From contig JACJYQ010000005.1 in assembly GCA_020636025.1 (NCBI GenBank), positions 434,001 to 498,000 of the forward strand: a stretch of DNA of 64,000 bases. Reading direction: 5' to 3'. Below are positions 40,223-49,700 of this stretch, piece by piece. The stretch's first letter is position 1; every line of letters starts with the position of its first letter. The position numbers and the translations under genes were made by a program. The notes below the pieces were generated by a model, which saw nothing but the letters and a program-made list of their open reading frames with translations, did no database searches and was not told the DNA's origin. Source of the stretch: Lewinellaceae bacterium (GTDB lineage: Bacteria > Bacteroidota > Bacteroidia > Chitinophagales > Saprospiraceae).

Positions 40223-42937
40223 ATGCGCGAAAAAATTAATTCCCTCCTTAGTTCCGTTAAAGCTGCCGGTCGTTGGGTATCAGGAAAAACGGCTTCCCTT
40301 GGTGTCTTTTGGACAAACACAACTGCCCCAGTACGTGAAAACTGGGCAAGAATAACCGCACCTATTCGCAGCGGCTGGGCAAAAGCTACAGCGCCTGTGA
40401 AGCGTTTGTTCTCCCCAATCACAAACAGGATATCCGTACTTACCGCTCCGATCCGTGAGCGCTGGACTGCCTTCAAGGAAAAATATCCCAAATCCGGGAC
40501 TGCTATTTTGTGGGGAGCGGCACTTTTTAGATGGGGAGTTTATTTCGTATTACTGCTCATTTTATGCGTAGGCCTGGGATTCTTCGGGCCACTTCCCAGC
40601 ACCGATGAACTGCGGCGTATCGAAACCGCCAACACCACCGAAGTATATACAGCTGATAGTGTGTTAATCGGCAAGTTTTATCAGGGAGAAAACCGAACTG
40701 CCGTTTCTCTGGATAATGTGTCACCGTATATCATCAACGCACTCATCGCTACGGAGGATCGCCGGTTTTTAACCCACAGCGGCATTGATGTTTGGAGCTG
40801 GTTCCGGGTAGGCCTGGGCATTGTAACCGGTAAAGGAATGGGTGGTGGATCAACATTAAGCCAGCAGTTGGTTAAAAACCTGTATGGCAGAAGAAATTAC
40901 CATGTTCCCGGCCTGAGTCTGGTCATCAACAAGATCAGGGAAAACTTCACATCCATTCGACTGGAAAAGGTGTACAATAAGCAGGAGCTGCTGAATTTGT
41001 ACCTCAATACGGTGCCTTTTGGTGGTGATGTGTATGGAATCAGCGTGGCTTCTCAGCAATATTTTGGCAAGAAACCAAAGGACCTCACGGTTGATCAGGC
41101 AGCTGCGCTGGTTGGCATGTTGAAAGGAACATCAATTTACCACCCGGTGCGTCGCCCTGAACGATCGAAGCAGCGCAGGAATGTGGTGCTCATGCAGATG
41201 GTGCGCAATAACCACCTGACTATGGAAGAGTATCAGGAATTGAGTCAAAAGCCAGTTGGTGCAAAAAACTACAGTTTTGATGGCAGTAATGACGGGAATG
41301 GCCGCTATTTCCGCGAATACCTGCGTACTGACCTGATGCCTAAAATCCTCAGGAAGATCAAAAATGAAAGTGATAAAGCATATAACCTGTACACAGATGG
41401 GTTGAAAATATACACCACATTGGATAGTCGCATGCAGATTTGTGCTGAAGATGCTGTGCGCACTCACATGGCGTATCTTCAGGAGCAGTTCGACAAGCAT
41501 TGGGCAGGCTATAAAAACGAAAAACCCTGGGGAGAGGATAAGTGGATAGATCAGCAGGTAAAGACAAGCAACCGATGGTCTGCACTGGAAGATGGTGGCT
41601 TGACCGAAGAACAGATACTCACCGAATTTGAGAAGCCGGTTGATATGACCATTTTTTCCTGGGAAAAAGGCGGCGGTGAAATAGATACCACCATGTCTCC
41701 GATCGACTCTGTTCGATATTATTTCTGCTTGCTTAACTGCGGATTCATGGCCATGGATCATACCAACGGCCATATTAAAGCCTGGGTAGGTGGCATCGAT
41801 TTCCGGAATTTTAAGCTTGATCATGTGGAAGGAACTCGCCGTCAGGTGGGATCCACCTTCAAACCAATTGTGTATGCAGCAGCCATTCAGGACACATTTA
41901 CGCCTTGCTCATACCTGCCCAATGAAATCAAAATGATCGTGGATTGGGAACCGCACAATGTGGATGAACAGTACGGCGGTTATTATTCGTTGACCGGGGG
42001 GCTCACCAAATCGGTGAATGTTATTGCAGCGCAATTGATTGAAAAAGTAGGCATTCAAAAAACAATAGAACTGGCTGAGAAAATGGGCGTGACCAGTGAG
42101 TTGAAGCGGGAGTTTGGCATCAGCCTGGGAGCAACCGAGATATCTTTGTATGAGATGATCAAGGTGTACGGCACCTTTGCTAATCAAGGGAAAAGACCCG
42201 AGCCTGTCACGGTAGTAAAAGTGATTGATAGAAATGGGAAGGTGATCTTTGATTTTGAAAAGGAACTGGAAGCCAATCCGAACCTTGGTCCGCATGTAGA
42301 AGCGCTGACATCCAAACAGGCAGCCACCATGGTTGAGATGATGAAGAATGTCATCAACCATGGTACGGGCATGAGATTGCGTCGCTATGTGGGATACGAT
42401 GCTGAATTTGCCGGTAAAACCGGTACAACCCAGGACAACTCAGATGGTTGGTTTATATGTTACAATGCAAAAATGGTCACGGGAGCCTGGGTAGGTGCCG
42501 AGAGTCCCAGGGTGCGTTTCAAATCGATGTACCTGGGTCAGGGATCAGCAACCGCCTTGCCCATTGTAGGCCTTTTCTGGCGCAACCTTGGCGCGCTCAA
42601 TGACAAGGAACTGAACAAGGTTCGCCTGGCCAGATTCCCAAAACCCAAGCCGGAAATTTTTGAATCTCTGGAGTGCGAGCCGTGGATTAACGTTGGCCCC
42701 GACACTTTTGCACTTGTATACAACATTCAGGATTCTGTGCTAAGAGATTCCATGATTAAGTATTACACAACGGTGCGTGATGAAGAGGAAGGAGGCGATA
42801 CACCTGGGGCCGAAAAAACAGATGACACTGAAGACAAGCCAATAAAAAAGATGGCTGAAAAGGTTGAAGGGGTTATTCGCAAGATCTTCAACAAGAACGA
42901 TGAAAAAGGAGAGAAGGAACAGAATAATAATAATTAG
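40223..42937 (+). CDS. Class A penicillin-binding protein (PBP1A-type)
   Basis: This bifunctional peptidoglycan synthase has 904 residues. After a cytoplasmic N-terminus of about 95 residues and one membrane helix (~101-121), the GT51 glycosyltransferase shows ATEDRRFLTHSGID and GGGSTLSQQLVKNLYG. The transpeptidase has the SxxK nucleophile in GSTFKPIVYAA, the SxN motif in TKSVNVIAA and KTG in GKTGTTQDNSDGWF. The N-terminal tail contains four copies of an 11-residue TAP(V/I)(R/K)xxW-type repeat, and the C-terminus is a long charged tail (Glu/Lys/Asn). The TAG stop is in the word repeat that follows. Confidence 0.95.
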   Translation: MREKINSLLSSVKAAGRWVSGKTASLGVFWTNTTAPVRENWARITAPIRSGWAKATAPVKRLFSPITNRISVLTAPIRERWTAFKEKYPKSGTAILWGAALFRWGVYFVLLLILCVGLGFFGPLPSTDELRRIETANTTEVYTADSVLIGKFYQGENRTAVSLDNVSPYIINALIATEDRRFLTHSGIDVWSWFRVGLGIVTGKGMGGGSTLSQQLVKNLYGRRNYHVPGLSLVINKIRENFTSIRLEKVYNKQELLNLYLNTVPFGGDVYGISVASQQYFGKKPKDLTVDQAAALVGMLKGTSIYHPVRRPERSKQRRNVVLMQMVRNNHLTMEEYQELSQKPVGAKNYSFDGSNDGNGRYFREYLRTDLMPKILRKIKNESDKAYNLYTDGLKIYTTLDSRMQICAEDAVRTHMAYLQEQFDKHWAGYKNEKPWGEDKWIDQQVKTSNRWSALEDGGLTEEQILTEFEKPVDMTIFSWEKGGGEIDTTMSPIDSVRYYFCLLNCGFMAMDHTNGHIKAWVGGIDFRNFKLDHVEGTRRQVGSTFKPIVYAAAIQDTFTPCSYLPNEIKMIVDWEPHNVDEQYGGYYSLTGGLTKSVNVIAAQLIEKVGIQKTIELAEKMGVTSELKREFGISLGATEISLYEMIKVYGTFANQGKRPEPVTVVKVIDRNGKVIFDFEKELEANPNLGPHVEALTSKQAATMVEMMKNVINHGTGMRLRRYVGYDAEFAGKTGTTQDNSDGWFICYNAKMVTGAWVGAESPRVRFKSMYLGQGSATALPIVGLFWRNLGALNDKELNKVRLARFPKPKPEIFESLECEPWINVGPDTFALVYNIQDSVLRDSMIKYYTTVRDEEEGGDTPGAEKTDDTEDKPIKKMAEKVEGVIRKIFNKNDEKGEKEQNNNN

Positions 42938-42968
42938 CTAATGTGATAATTTGCTAATGAGCTAATAG
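42934..42968 (+). repeat. AGCTAAT/TGATAAT word repeat after PBP gene
   Basis: AATTAGCTAATGTGATAATT then TGCTAATGAGCTAAT; the first words include the PBP stop codon. Confidence 0.75.
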
Positions 42969-43031
42969 TTATTCCATTTTTCAGGTCTTGTTAGCGGTAA
43001 AACCCACGTAGGCTTGACATTTGTACAGCAA

Positions 43032-43073
43032 AAAAAATAGTACCCCGCGCACAAGCACGGGGTACTATTTTTT
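43032..43073. terminator. Bidirectional terminator between PBP and rpsT
   Basis: AAAAAATAGTACCCCG (43032-43047) pairs perfectly with CGGGGTACTATTTTTT (43058-43073) around a ten-base loop, with T-runs on both strands. It lies between the convergent PBP and rpsT genes. Confidence 0.93.
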
Positions 43074-43095
43074 ATAGCCTTTGTAAAAGGACTAC

Positions 43096-43353
43096 TTAGG
43101 ATGCCAAAGCGTTCACGTGGCGGGTAAGGCGACTTTTCAGGTTGGAAGCCTTGTGCCTGTGGATATTGCCTTTCTTAGCCAAACGATCGATCATACTGAT
43201 TACTTTAGGCAAAAAGCTTTGAGCTTCGGCCTGGTCTTTCAGATCGCGCAGATTTTTGATAGCAGTACGAGCTGCTTTCTTGTAGTAACGGTTCTGCAAG
43301 CGACGCTTTTCAGTTTGACGGATGCGCTTCAGCGCTGACTTGTGATGTGCCAT
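43096..43353 (-). CDS. rpsT: 30S ribosomal protein S20
   Basis: The 85-residue basic, helical protein begins MAHHKSALKRIRQTEKRRLQ and contains KKAARTAIKNL and the LAKKGNIHRHKASNLKSRL block characteristic of S20, which binds 16S rRNA in the small-subunit body. Length is normal. It is transcribed towards the strong bidirectional terminator at 43032. Confidence 0.97.
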   Translation of the reverse strand: MAHHKSALKRIRQTEKRRLQNRYYKKAARTAIKNLRDLKDQAEAQSFLPKVISMIDRLAKKGNIHRHKASNLKSRLTRHVNALAS

Positions 43354-43460
43354 ATTGTACTAGCGAAAAAATGCTAAATTTTTAATCTAAAACTAAAGGT
43401 CTTCGTTTTGGGCGGGCAAAGGTAGGATTTGTTGTTGAAAAAGAAAAGAGGAAAAGAAAA

Positions 43461-43516
43461 ATAATTTGACAATGAGATAATTTGATAATGAGCCAATGGA
43501 TTCTATCAAATTACCA
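43461..43516. repeat. TGATAAT word repeat upstream of rpsT/sucA
   Basis: ATAATTTGACAATGAGATAA, TTTGATAATGAGCCAATGG and the opposed CTATCAAATTACC lie in the 43354-43715 gap between divergent rpsT and sucA. No gene is seen in this gap apart from the sucA promoter. Confidence 0.6.
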
Positions 43517-43582
43517 CCTGTTGTATGGACTTCCATCCCACAATTGCAAGAAAACTTCCTTTCTTTAAGTTTGTTCACATCG

Positions 43583-43590
43583 TATCTTTG
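43583..43590 (+). promoter_or_regulatory. Putative -7 element of sucA
   Basis: TATCTTTG is an exact TAnnTTTG match, giving an approximately 120-base leader before ATG 43716. Confidence 0.5.
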
Positions 43591-43715
43591 CGGCCGCAAA
43601 GCAATTTAGCCCGCTGCCGCTCATTAATTGAACAAATTTTCACCTTTAGTCAACAAAAAGTGATTTTGAAAAACTTGATTTGTTAGTTTCATAAAATCAC
43701 TTAAAGCATAGAATA

Positions 43716-46457
43716 ATGACTGATTTATCTGCGATTTTCAACGCACACCCACAATATATTGAATCCTTGTACCAGTCCTGGCGCCTTGATCCGGAATCCG
43801 TAGAGGCCGATTGGAACGACTTTTTCAAAGGATTCGATTTCGCAGTAAATTCAGGCATTGGCACCATTCAGGAGCCTGCTTCAGACGCAGCACTCAACCT
43901 TTCCAAAGAATTTGCGGTACTCGGGCTGATCCACGGTTATCGCGACCGCGCACACACGCTCTCCACTACCAACCCGATCAAGCCTCGAAAAGACAGGATG
44001 CCCAAATTGGACCTGATAGATTACGGCCTCACAGAAGCTGATCTTGACAGTCGTTTTGCCGCCGGGTATGAGTTGAAAATGCCCAATGCTACATTGCGGG
44101 AAATTATTGATCGATTAAAATTCCTGTATTGCGGAAATATAGGTTTCGAATGTACCCATGTGTTTGAGAAAGAAAAGCGGGAGTGGCTGCGGCAGAGAAT
44201 TGAAAACCGAGATGCTTCAGCTGACTATGGTTTTTCACTGGAGAAAAAGAAAAGAATCCTTGAAAAGATCAATGGCGCAGTTGGATTTGAACAATTCCTG
44301 GCCACTAAGTTTGTAGGACAGAAGCGTTTTGGACTGGAAGGTGGCGAGGCAGCTATTGCGGCCCTGGACGCTATGATCAATCGCGCAGCAGAAACTGGTG
44401 TGCCGGTGGAAGAAGTGGTGATTGGTATGGCGCATCGTGGCCGTCTCAATGTGTTGTGCAACATTGTAGGCAAAACCTATGAGCAGATATTTAGCGCATT
44501 TGAAGATAATTCCATACCCGACCTGAGCTTTGGCTCTGGCGATGTGAAGTACCACCAGGGCTATTCATCGCAAGTAGATGCGCTAAATGGTCAAAAAGTT
44601 TATGTAAAACTATTGCCAAATCCCAGTCACCTGGAAGCAGTGGACCCTGTGGTAGAAGGTTTCAGCCGAGGCAAACTGGATATTTTATACTCCGACGATT
44701 TTGACCAATTATTGCCAATTCTGATACATGGTGATGCTGCCTTGGCCGGCCAGGGTATTGTATATGAAGTGATCCAAATGATGAACCTCGAAGGGTATAA
44801 TACAGGAGGAACTGTGCATTTGGTAATCAACAACCAAATTGGATTTACAACCAGTTGGGAAGATGCTCGAAGCAGTACGTATAGCACAAGCGTTGCTGAA
44901 GTGGTTGGCGCTCCGGTATTTCACGTAAATGGCGATGATCCGGAGGCAGTAGTTTTTGTCTCCGAACTGGCTGTGGAGTTTCGTCAGGCGTTCAACACCG
45001 ATGTGTTTATCGACATGGTATGCTACCGTCGGAATGGCCACAACGAAAGCGATGAACCACGTTTCACACAGCCCAGGATGTGGAAGATCATTGAACAACA
45101 TGAAGATCTCAGGACGGTGTATAATAAGAAACTGATCGCCCGAGGTGATGTGGACGAACAATTGGCTAAAGACATGGCCAAAAAGTTCCGGGCCGACTTG
45201 CAGGCGCGGTTGGATAATGTGCGGCAGAAACCATTGCCTTACACATATCAGGAACCCGAACTGCAATGGAAATCGTTGATCAAAACCTCCAATGATGCTG
45301 ATTTTCAGGAAAGCCCGGTAACCGGTATTCCGAAAAAAACCATCGATAAGCTGCTTAAACACCTGCTTTCATTTCCTGAAGGCTTTACACCTCTGGCACA
45401 AATCACCAAACTCAACGATTCAAAAAAACAACTGGTAGAGTCCGGGCAGATAGATTGGCAACTTGGTGAGTTGCTGGCCTATAGTTCACTGTTGCTTGAC
45501 GGGCATGATGTGCGCATGAGTGGACAGGATGTCAAGCGAGGCACCTTCAGTCACCGCCATGCCTGCGTAATGGATGGCAATACTTTTGAAGAACTGAACA
45601 GGCTGGATAACATCGCACCAAATCAGGGCAAGTTTCGGATTTATAATTCCTTGCTAAGTGAATATGCGGTCTTGGGTTTTGAGTATGGATATGCCCTTTC
45701 AACTCCAGACACACTGGTTATTTGGGAAGCACAGTTCGGAGATTTTGCAAATGGCGCCGGTACCATCATCGATCAGTTTATTGCAGCAGGTGAGAGCAAA
45801 TGGGGCCGCATGAATGGCCTGGTAATGCTACTCCCGCATGGCTATGAGGGTCAGGGTCCTGAACACTCCTCTGCCCGTCTGGAGCGTTTTTTACAGAGTT
45901 GTGCAGAGAACAATATGACCATTGCCAATGTAAGCTCCGCCTCCAACTTTTTCCATCTCATACGCCGGCAAATTGTACGCCCCTTCAGAAAGCCGCTGAT
46001 AGTCATGTCGCCCAAATCGGGTCTTAGAGCTCCTTTCAATCTGGGTGAAATTAGCGAGATCGGTCCGGGGACCCGTTTCCGTGAATTGATCGATGATGCC
46101 AGTGCTGATCCAAAAAAAGTAACGCGCATATTGTTGTGCTCAGGTAAGATATATCACGAGCTACTTGACAAAAAAACAGAGGACAAACGTCATGATGTGG
46201 CGATTGTTCGACTTGAACAGATATATCCATTCCCAAAAATGCAGTTTGATGCATTAAGGCACAAGTACAAAAAAGCGGAACTTTTCTGGGTTCAGGAAGA
46301 ACCGGCAAACATGGGCGCCTGGAGTCACCTGGCTACTCACCACCCTGAATACAATTGGAAATGCATCAGCAGAAAAGCAGCTGCTTCACCAGCAACAGGG
46401 TTTATAAAAGCGCACGAATTCCAGCAGAGTTCGCTGGTAGCCTCAGCCTTTGAGTAA
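43716..46457 (+). CDS. sucA: 2-oxoglutarate dehydrogenase E1 component
   Basis: The thiamine-diphosphate E1 subunit oxidatively decarboxylates 2-oxoglutarate in the TCA cycle. The N-terminus (LSAIFNAHPQYIESLYQSWR) is the conserved E2-interacting segment; later come IGMAHRGRLNVLCNIVGK, LIHGDAALAGQGIVYEV (ThDP-binding GDG-like) and VIWEAQFGDFANGA. At 913 residues it is full length. sucB (E2) does not follow in the window: the next gene converges from the other strand. Confidence 0.97.
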   Translation: MTDLSAIFNAHPQYIESLYQSWRLDPESVEADWNDFFKGFDFAVNSGIGTIQEPASDAALNLSKEFAVLGLIHGYRDRAHTLSTTNPIKPRKDRMPKLDLIDYGLTEADLDSRFAAGYELKMPNATLREIIDRLKFLYCGNIGFECTHVFEKEKREWLRQRIENRDASADYGFSLEKKKRILEKINGAVGFEQFLATKFVGQKRFGLEGGEAAIAALDAMINRAAETGVPVEEVVIGMAHRGRLNVLCNIVGKTYEQIFSAFEDNSIPDLSFGSGDVKYHQGYSSQVDALNGQKVYVKLLPNPSHLEAVDPVVEGFSRGKLDILYSDDFDQLLPILIHGDAALAGQGIVYEVIQMMNLEGYNTGGTVHLVINNQIGFTTSWEDARSSTYSTSVAEVVGAPVFHVNGDDPEAVVFVSELAVEFRQAFNTDVFIDMVCYRRNGHNESDEPRFTQPRMWKIIEQHEDLRTVYNKKLIARGDVDEQLAKDMAKKFRADLQARLDNVRQKPLPYTYQEPELQWKSLIKTSNDADFQESPVTGIPKKTIDKLLKHLLSFPEGFTPLAQITKLNDSKKQLVESGQIDWQLGELLAYSSLLLDGHDVRMSGQDVKRGTFSHRHACVMDGNTFEELNRLDNIAPNQGKFRIYNSLLSEYAVLGFEYGYALSTPDTLVIWEAQFGDFANGAGTIIDQFIAAGESKWGRMNGLVMLLPHGYEGQGPEHSSARLERFLQSCAENNMTIANVSSASNFFHLIRRQIVRPFRKPLIVMSPKSGLRAPFNLGEISEIGPGTRFRELIDDASADPKKVTRILLCSGKIYHELLDKKTEDKRHDVAIVRLEQIYPFPKMQFDALRHKYKKAELFWVQEEPANMGAWSHLATHHPEYNWKCISRKAAASPATGFIKAHEFQQSSLVASAFE

Positions 46458-46469
46458 ACGCTCTATTTA

Positions 46470-46575
46470 TATCTGAAATACGATCTTGCGATATCTGATA
46501 TTTGATTTTGAGACCGCAGATTACCTGTGTAGTTTCTGCGCATAACCTGTCTGAAATCTGAGGAGATCTGCGATA
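46470..46575. repeat. ATCTGATATTTG and GCAGATT word repeats
   Basis: GATATCTGATATTTGATTTT adjoins ACCGCAGATTACCTG, GTTTCTGCGCAT and GAGATCTGCG, i.e. words of two of the boundary-repeat families in the gap between convergent sucA and the adhesin gene. Confidence 0.5.
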
Positions 46576-46645
46576 AAGGAAAGAGACAACATCTATCCAG
46601 GTAAAACTCCGAATGGAACAACCTGTAACATGGCCCTAAAAAAGC

Positions 46646-46680
46646 ATCCCGAATCTTCCGGTGAACGGAAAATTCGGGAT
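46646..46680. terminator. Hairpin between sucA and adhesin gene
   Basis: ATCCCGAATCTTCCG and CGGAAAATTCGGGAT form a 15-bp stem with one mismatch and a five-base loop, with an A-run (CTAAAAAAGC) just to its left. That run would be a T-run on the minus strand, so it may mainly terminate the adhesin transcript. Confidence 0.65.
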
Positions 46681-46712
46681 AGCTCATTTAAAATTCAGAT
46701 GGCTTCTAATCA

Positions 46713-49700
46713 TTAACGCACCAGCGTTACATCTCCTTTGTAGAGCAACACCCTGCCATCAATTAGTCTGATTTCCGCATAATACACAAACACCGCAGGG
46801 GTCATCGGCTTATCGCGATAGTTTCCGTCCCAACCGTGTGCAGGATCATTTGGCATAAATCCACTATCAGTGAAAAGTAGTTCTCCCCAGCGATCATAAA
46901 CCTGAAATTTATCTACTTGCTGAATCTGTTTATTATCAGCGAAGATCATGAAAATATCATTCAGTGTGTTTGAGTGATCGGGAGTGAAAGCGTTTGGTAT
47001 GTAAATATGCGGTTCATTGTCTACTCTCACCAAAACCCTGTCTTGCGCTTCACAACCGTCTTTACTGGTTACCACAACCAGGTATTCGGTTGATTTAAAT
47101 GGCTTGGCTGTTGGCGACAAAAGTCCGGGAATGGTGTAATTATCGAAAGTCAGTCCATCCAGAGGTGTCCAGGTAATGGTATCGATCAAAGAAAGAGGGT
47201 ATCCCGGAGGCAATACCGCATGCAGCGTCAAAGAGTCTCCCAAAATGATCTTGAAAGAAGGATCGATGCTAATGTTGGGATCCGGCGCTTGTGGCACAAT
47301 CAGAGATTCATGATATTCACAACCATTGGCATCCTGAATCCACAGGTCATAGGTCCCTGGTGTAATCTGACCAAAATCCAGAGCCGGAGTAAAGGTCTGA
47401 CCACCATTTATTGAATATACATACGGACCAATACCACCAGTTACTGTTCCAAATGTAATGACACCGTCATTGTCGTGGCATGTAGGCTTAACCAGGTCGA
47501 CTGCCAGATCTGTAGGAATATTGGTTTCTACCAGTACTTCAACATCGTCTGTTTGAGTACAGCCGGTCAGGGTATTGGTTACAGTGAGCAAATAGGTGCC
47601 GTTTTGGTTTACTATCGGCTGCAATCCATTTCCACCGGAAACAATCTGACCATCACTGGTAGTCCAGCCATAAGTATAATTTGTTCCGGTAGAACCGCTA
47701 CCCTCAAGGCTAACCTGAGTGACAGTACAGGTAAGCATAAATGGAGGTCCAGCCTCAGCATTTGGCAGTACGATATTATCAGTTACTACTACAGTTTCAC
47801 TTGCAGAGCAGCCGTTTGTACTGTTCAACAGGGTAAGCGTGTAATTGCCGGCGCTGCTAACAACAGCTGAATTGCTATTTGTTCCACCTACAATTGTTCC
47901 GTTACCGGTAGTCCATGTATAGCTGATATTTGATCCACCTTGTGAGCCACTGCCGTTCAGCGTAACCTGGGGAACCGTACAGGTGATCAGGCCCGGACTG
48001 GCAATTGCCACGTTTGGCAGTTGAGTATCTACATTAACCAACACATTGTCGGTTGATGTACAACCATTTACATCGTCCATCACGGTGAGAACATACGTAC
48101 CACCTGCCGAAACAGTAGGACTCAAGCCAGTTCCGCCGCTTTGGATTTGACCATCTGATGTAACCCAGGAATAGCTAAAGTTTGCACCCTGGCTTGATCC
48201 ATTGCCATCCAGTTGCAGGGTTGTTGTGGCGCATGTAAGCAAGCCATTGGAACCTGCAGAAGCAACCGGATTTACAATATCCTGTGGAACTGTGACAGTT
48301 TGTGAAGAGGTACAACCGTTGATGTTTGAAGTAACCAGGAGCGTGTACGTTCCCGGTGCATCCACAACAGGTTGTAGTGGGTTGCTTTGATCAACAATAT
48401 TTCCACCCGAAGTCGTCCAGCTGTAGTCCATATTACTGGTGCTGCTCTGAGTAGCATCTATGCTAATTTGAGGAACAGCGCAAGTAAGAATATCTGGTTG
48501 TTGAATGGCAGTAAGCGGTGTAACCTGATCGATCAATACATCAACCTGATCGGTACTGGTACAACCATTTGCCTGACTGGTTACTGTTAGAATATAGGTT
48601 CCGGCGGCATCCACCGTAGGTGTCAGGGTATTGCTACCATTAGTGATATTGCCGTTGTTGATGGCCTGCCATTGATAATCGAAAGTACCGCTGGAGCTTA
48701 CCGAGCCACCTAAATCTACTGTTACATCTGTACAGGTAATGGTAGGTGATGCACCGGCATCAATATTTGGTGGTGTAATATCCTGCTGAACAACCACGCT
48801 GCTGTTGCTGGCGCAACTGTTCAAGGTATTAAATACGATCAATGTGTACGTTCCCGGCTCGTCAATTAATGGGTTAAGACCCTGGGCTCCACTGACAATA
48901 TTGCCACCATTGGTCGCATTCCACTGATAGGTAAATTCACTACCGGTACTTGAACCGGAGCCACTGAGCGTTAAACTTGTGGTGGCACAGGTAAGCAATG
49001 GAGCAGAGTTGGCAATGGCTGTAGGTACATCATTTGCCTGGGTAATCTGAACCAGCGCAGTTGAAGTACAACCATTCGTAGTATTGGTTACCAAAATGGT
49101 GTAATTACCGGCCCCATCAACAGTAGGATTCAGAACATCCGTTGGGCCAACAAAACTACCCTGAACAGTTGACCATTGGTAGGTAAAGTTTGCGCCCGTA
49201 CTTCCAGTAGTTTGCATGGTGTATGTATTATCCACACATGTCAACTGGAACCCTGGGCCGGCAGTGACCTGCGGATTTACAAAATCTTCCGTCAGATCAA
49301 CCACATCTGTTTGCGTACATCCATTGTCCGTATTAGTAACAACAACGGTATACATACCTGCCTGATCCACAATTGGGCCCGGCGTATTGGCTCCTGTAAC
49401 AATTCCCGGACCTGTCCAGTCAAATGAATAATTTGAACCAGATGGGTTGCCAGATCCGCCAATCTGTTGTTGAGGATTATTACAATCAAGGATCATATCC
49501 GGCCCTGCATCTGCTGAAGGGGAAACGATGTCCTGTGGAACGTCAACAGTCGTTTGGCTTGTACAGCCATTTGCCGTATTGGTTACCAGAAGCGTGTAGG
49601 TACCCGGCTGGTCAACCATCGCATTCAAATCATCATTTGGCGTTAATAGCCCCGGGCCCGACCAGTCATAGACGTAGTCGGTGCCAATAGAGGTTCCGCT

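Noticed and set aside
43393..43599. 68-codon minus-strand ORF between rpsT and sucA
   Set aside because: It runs through the word repeat and the sucA promoter region and has no recognisable domain.
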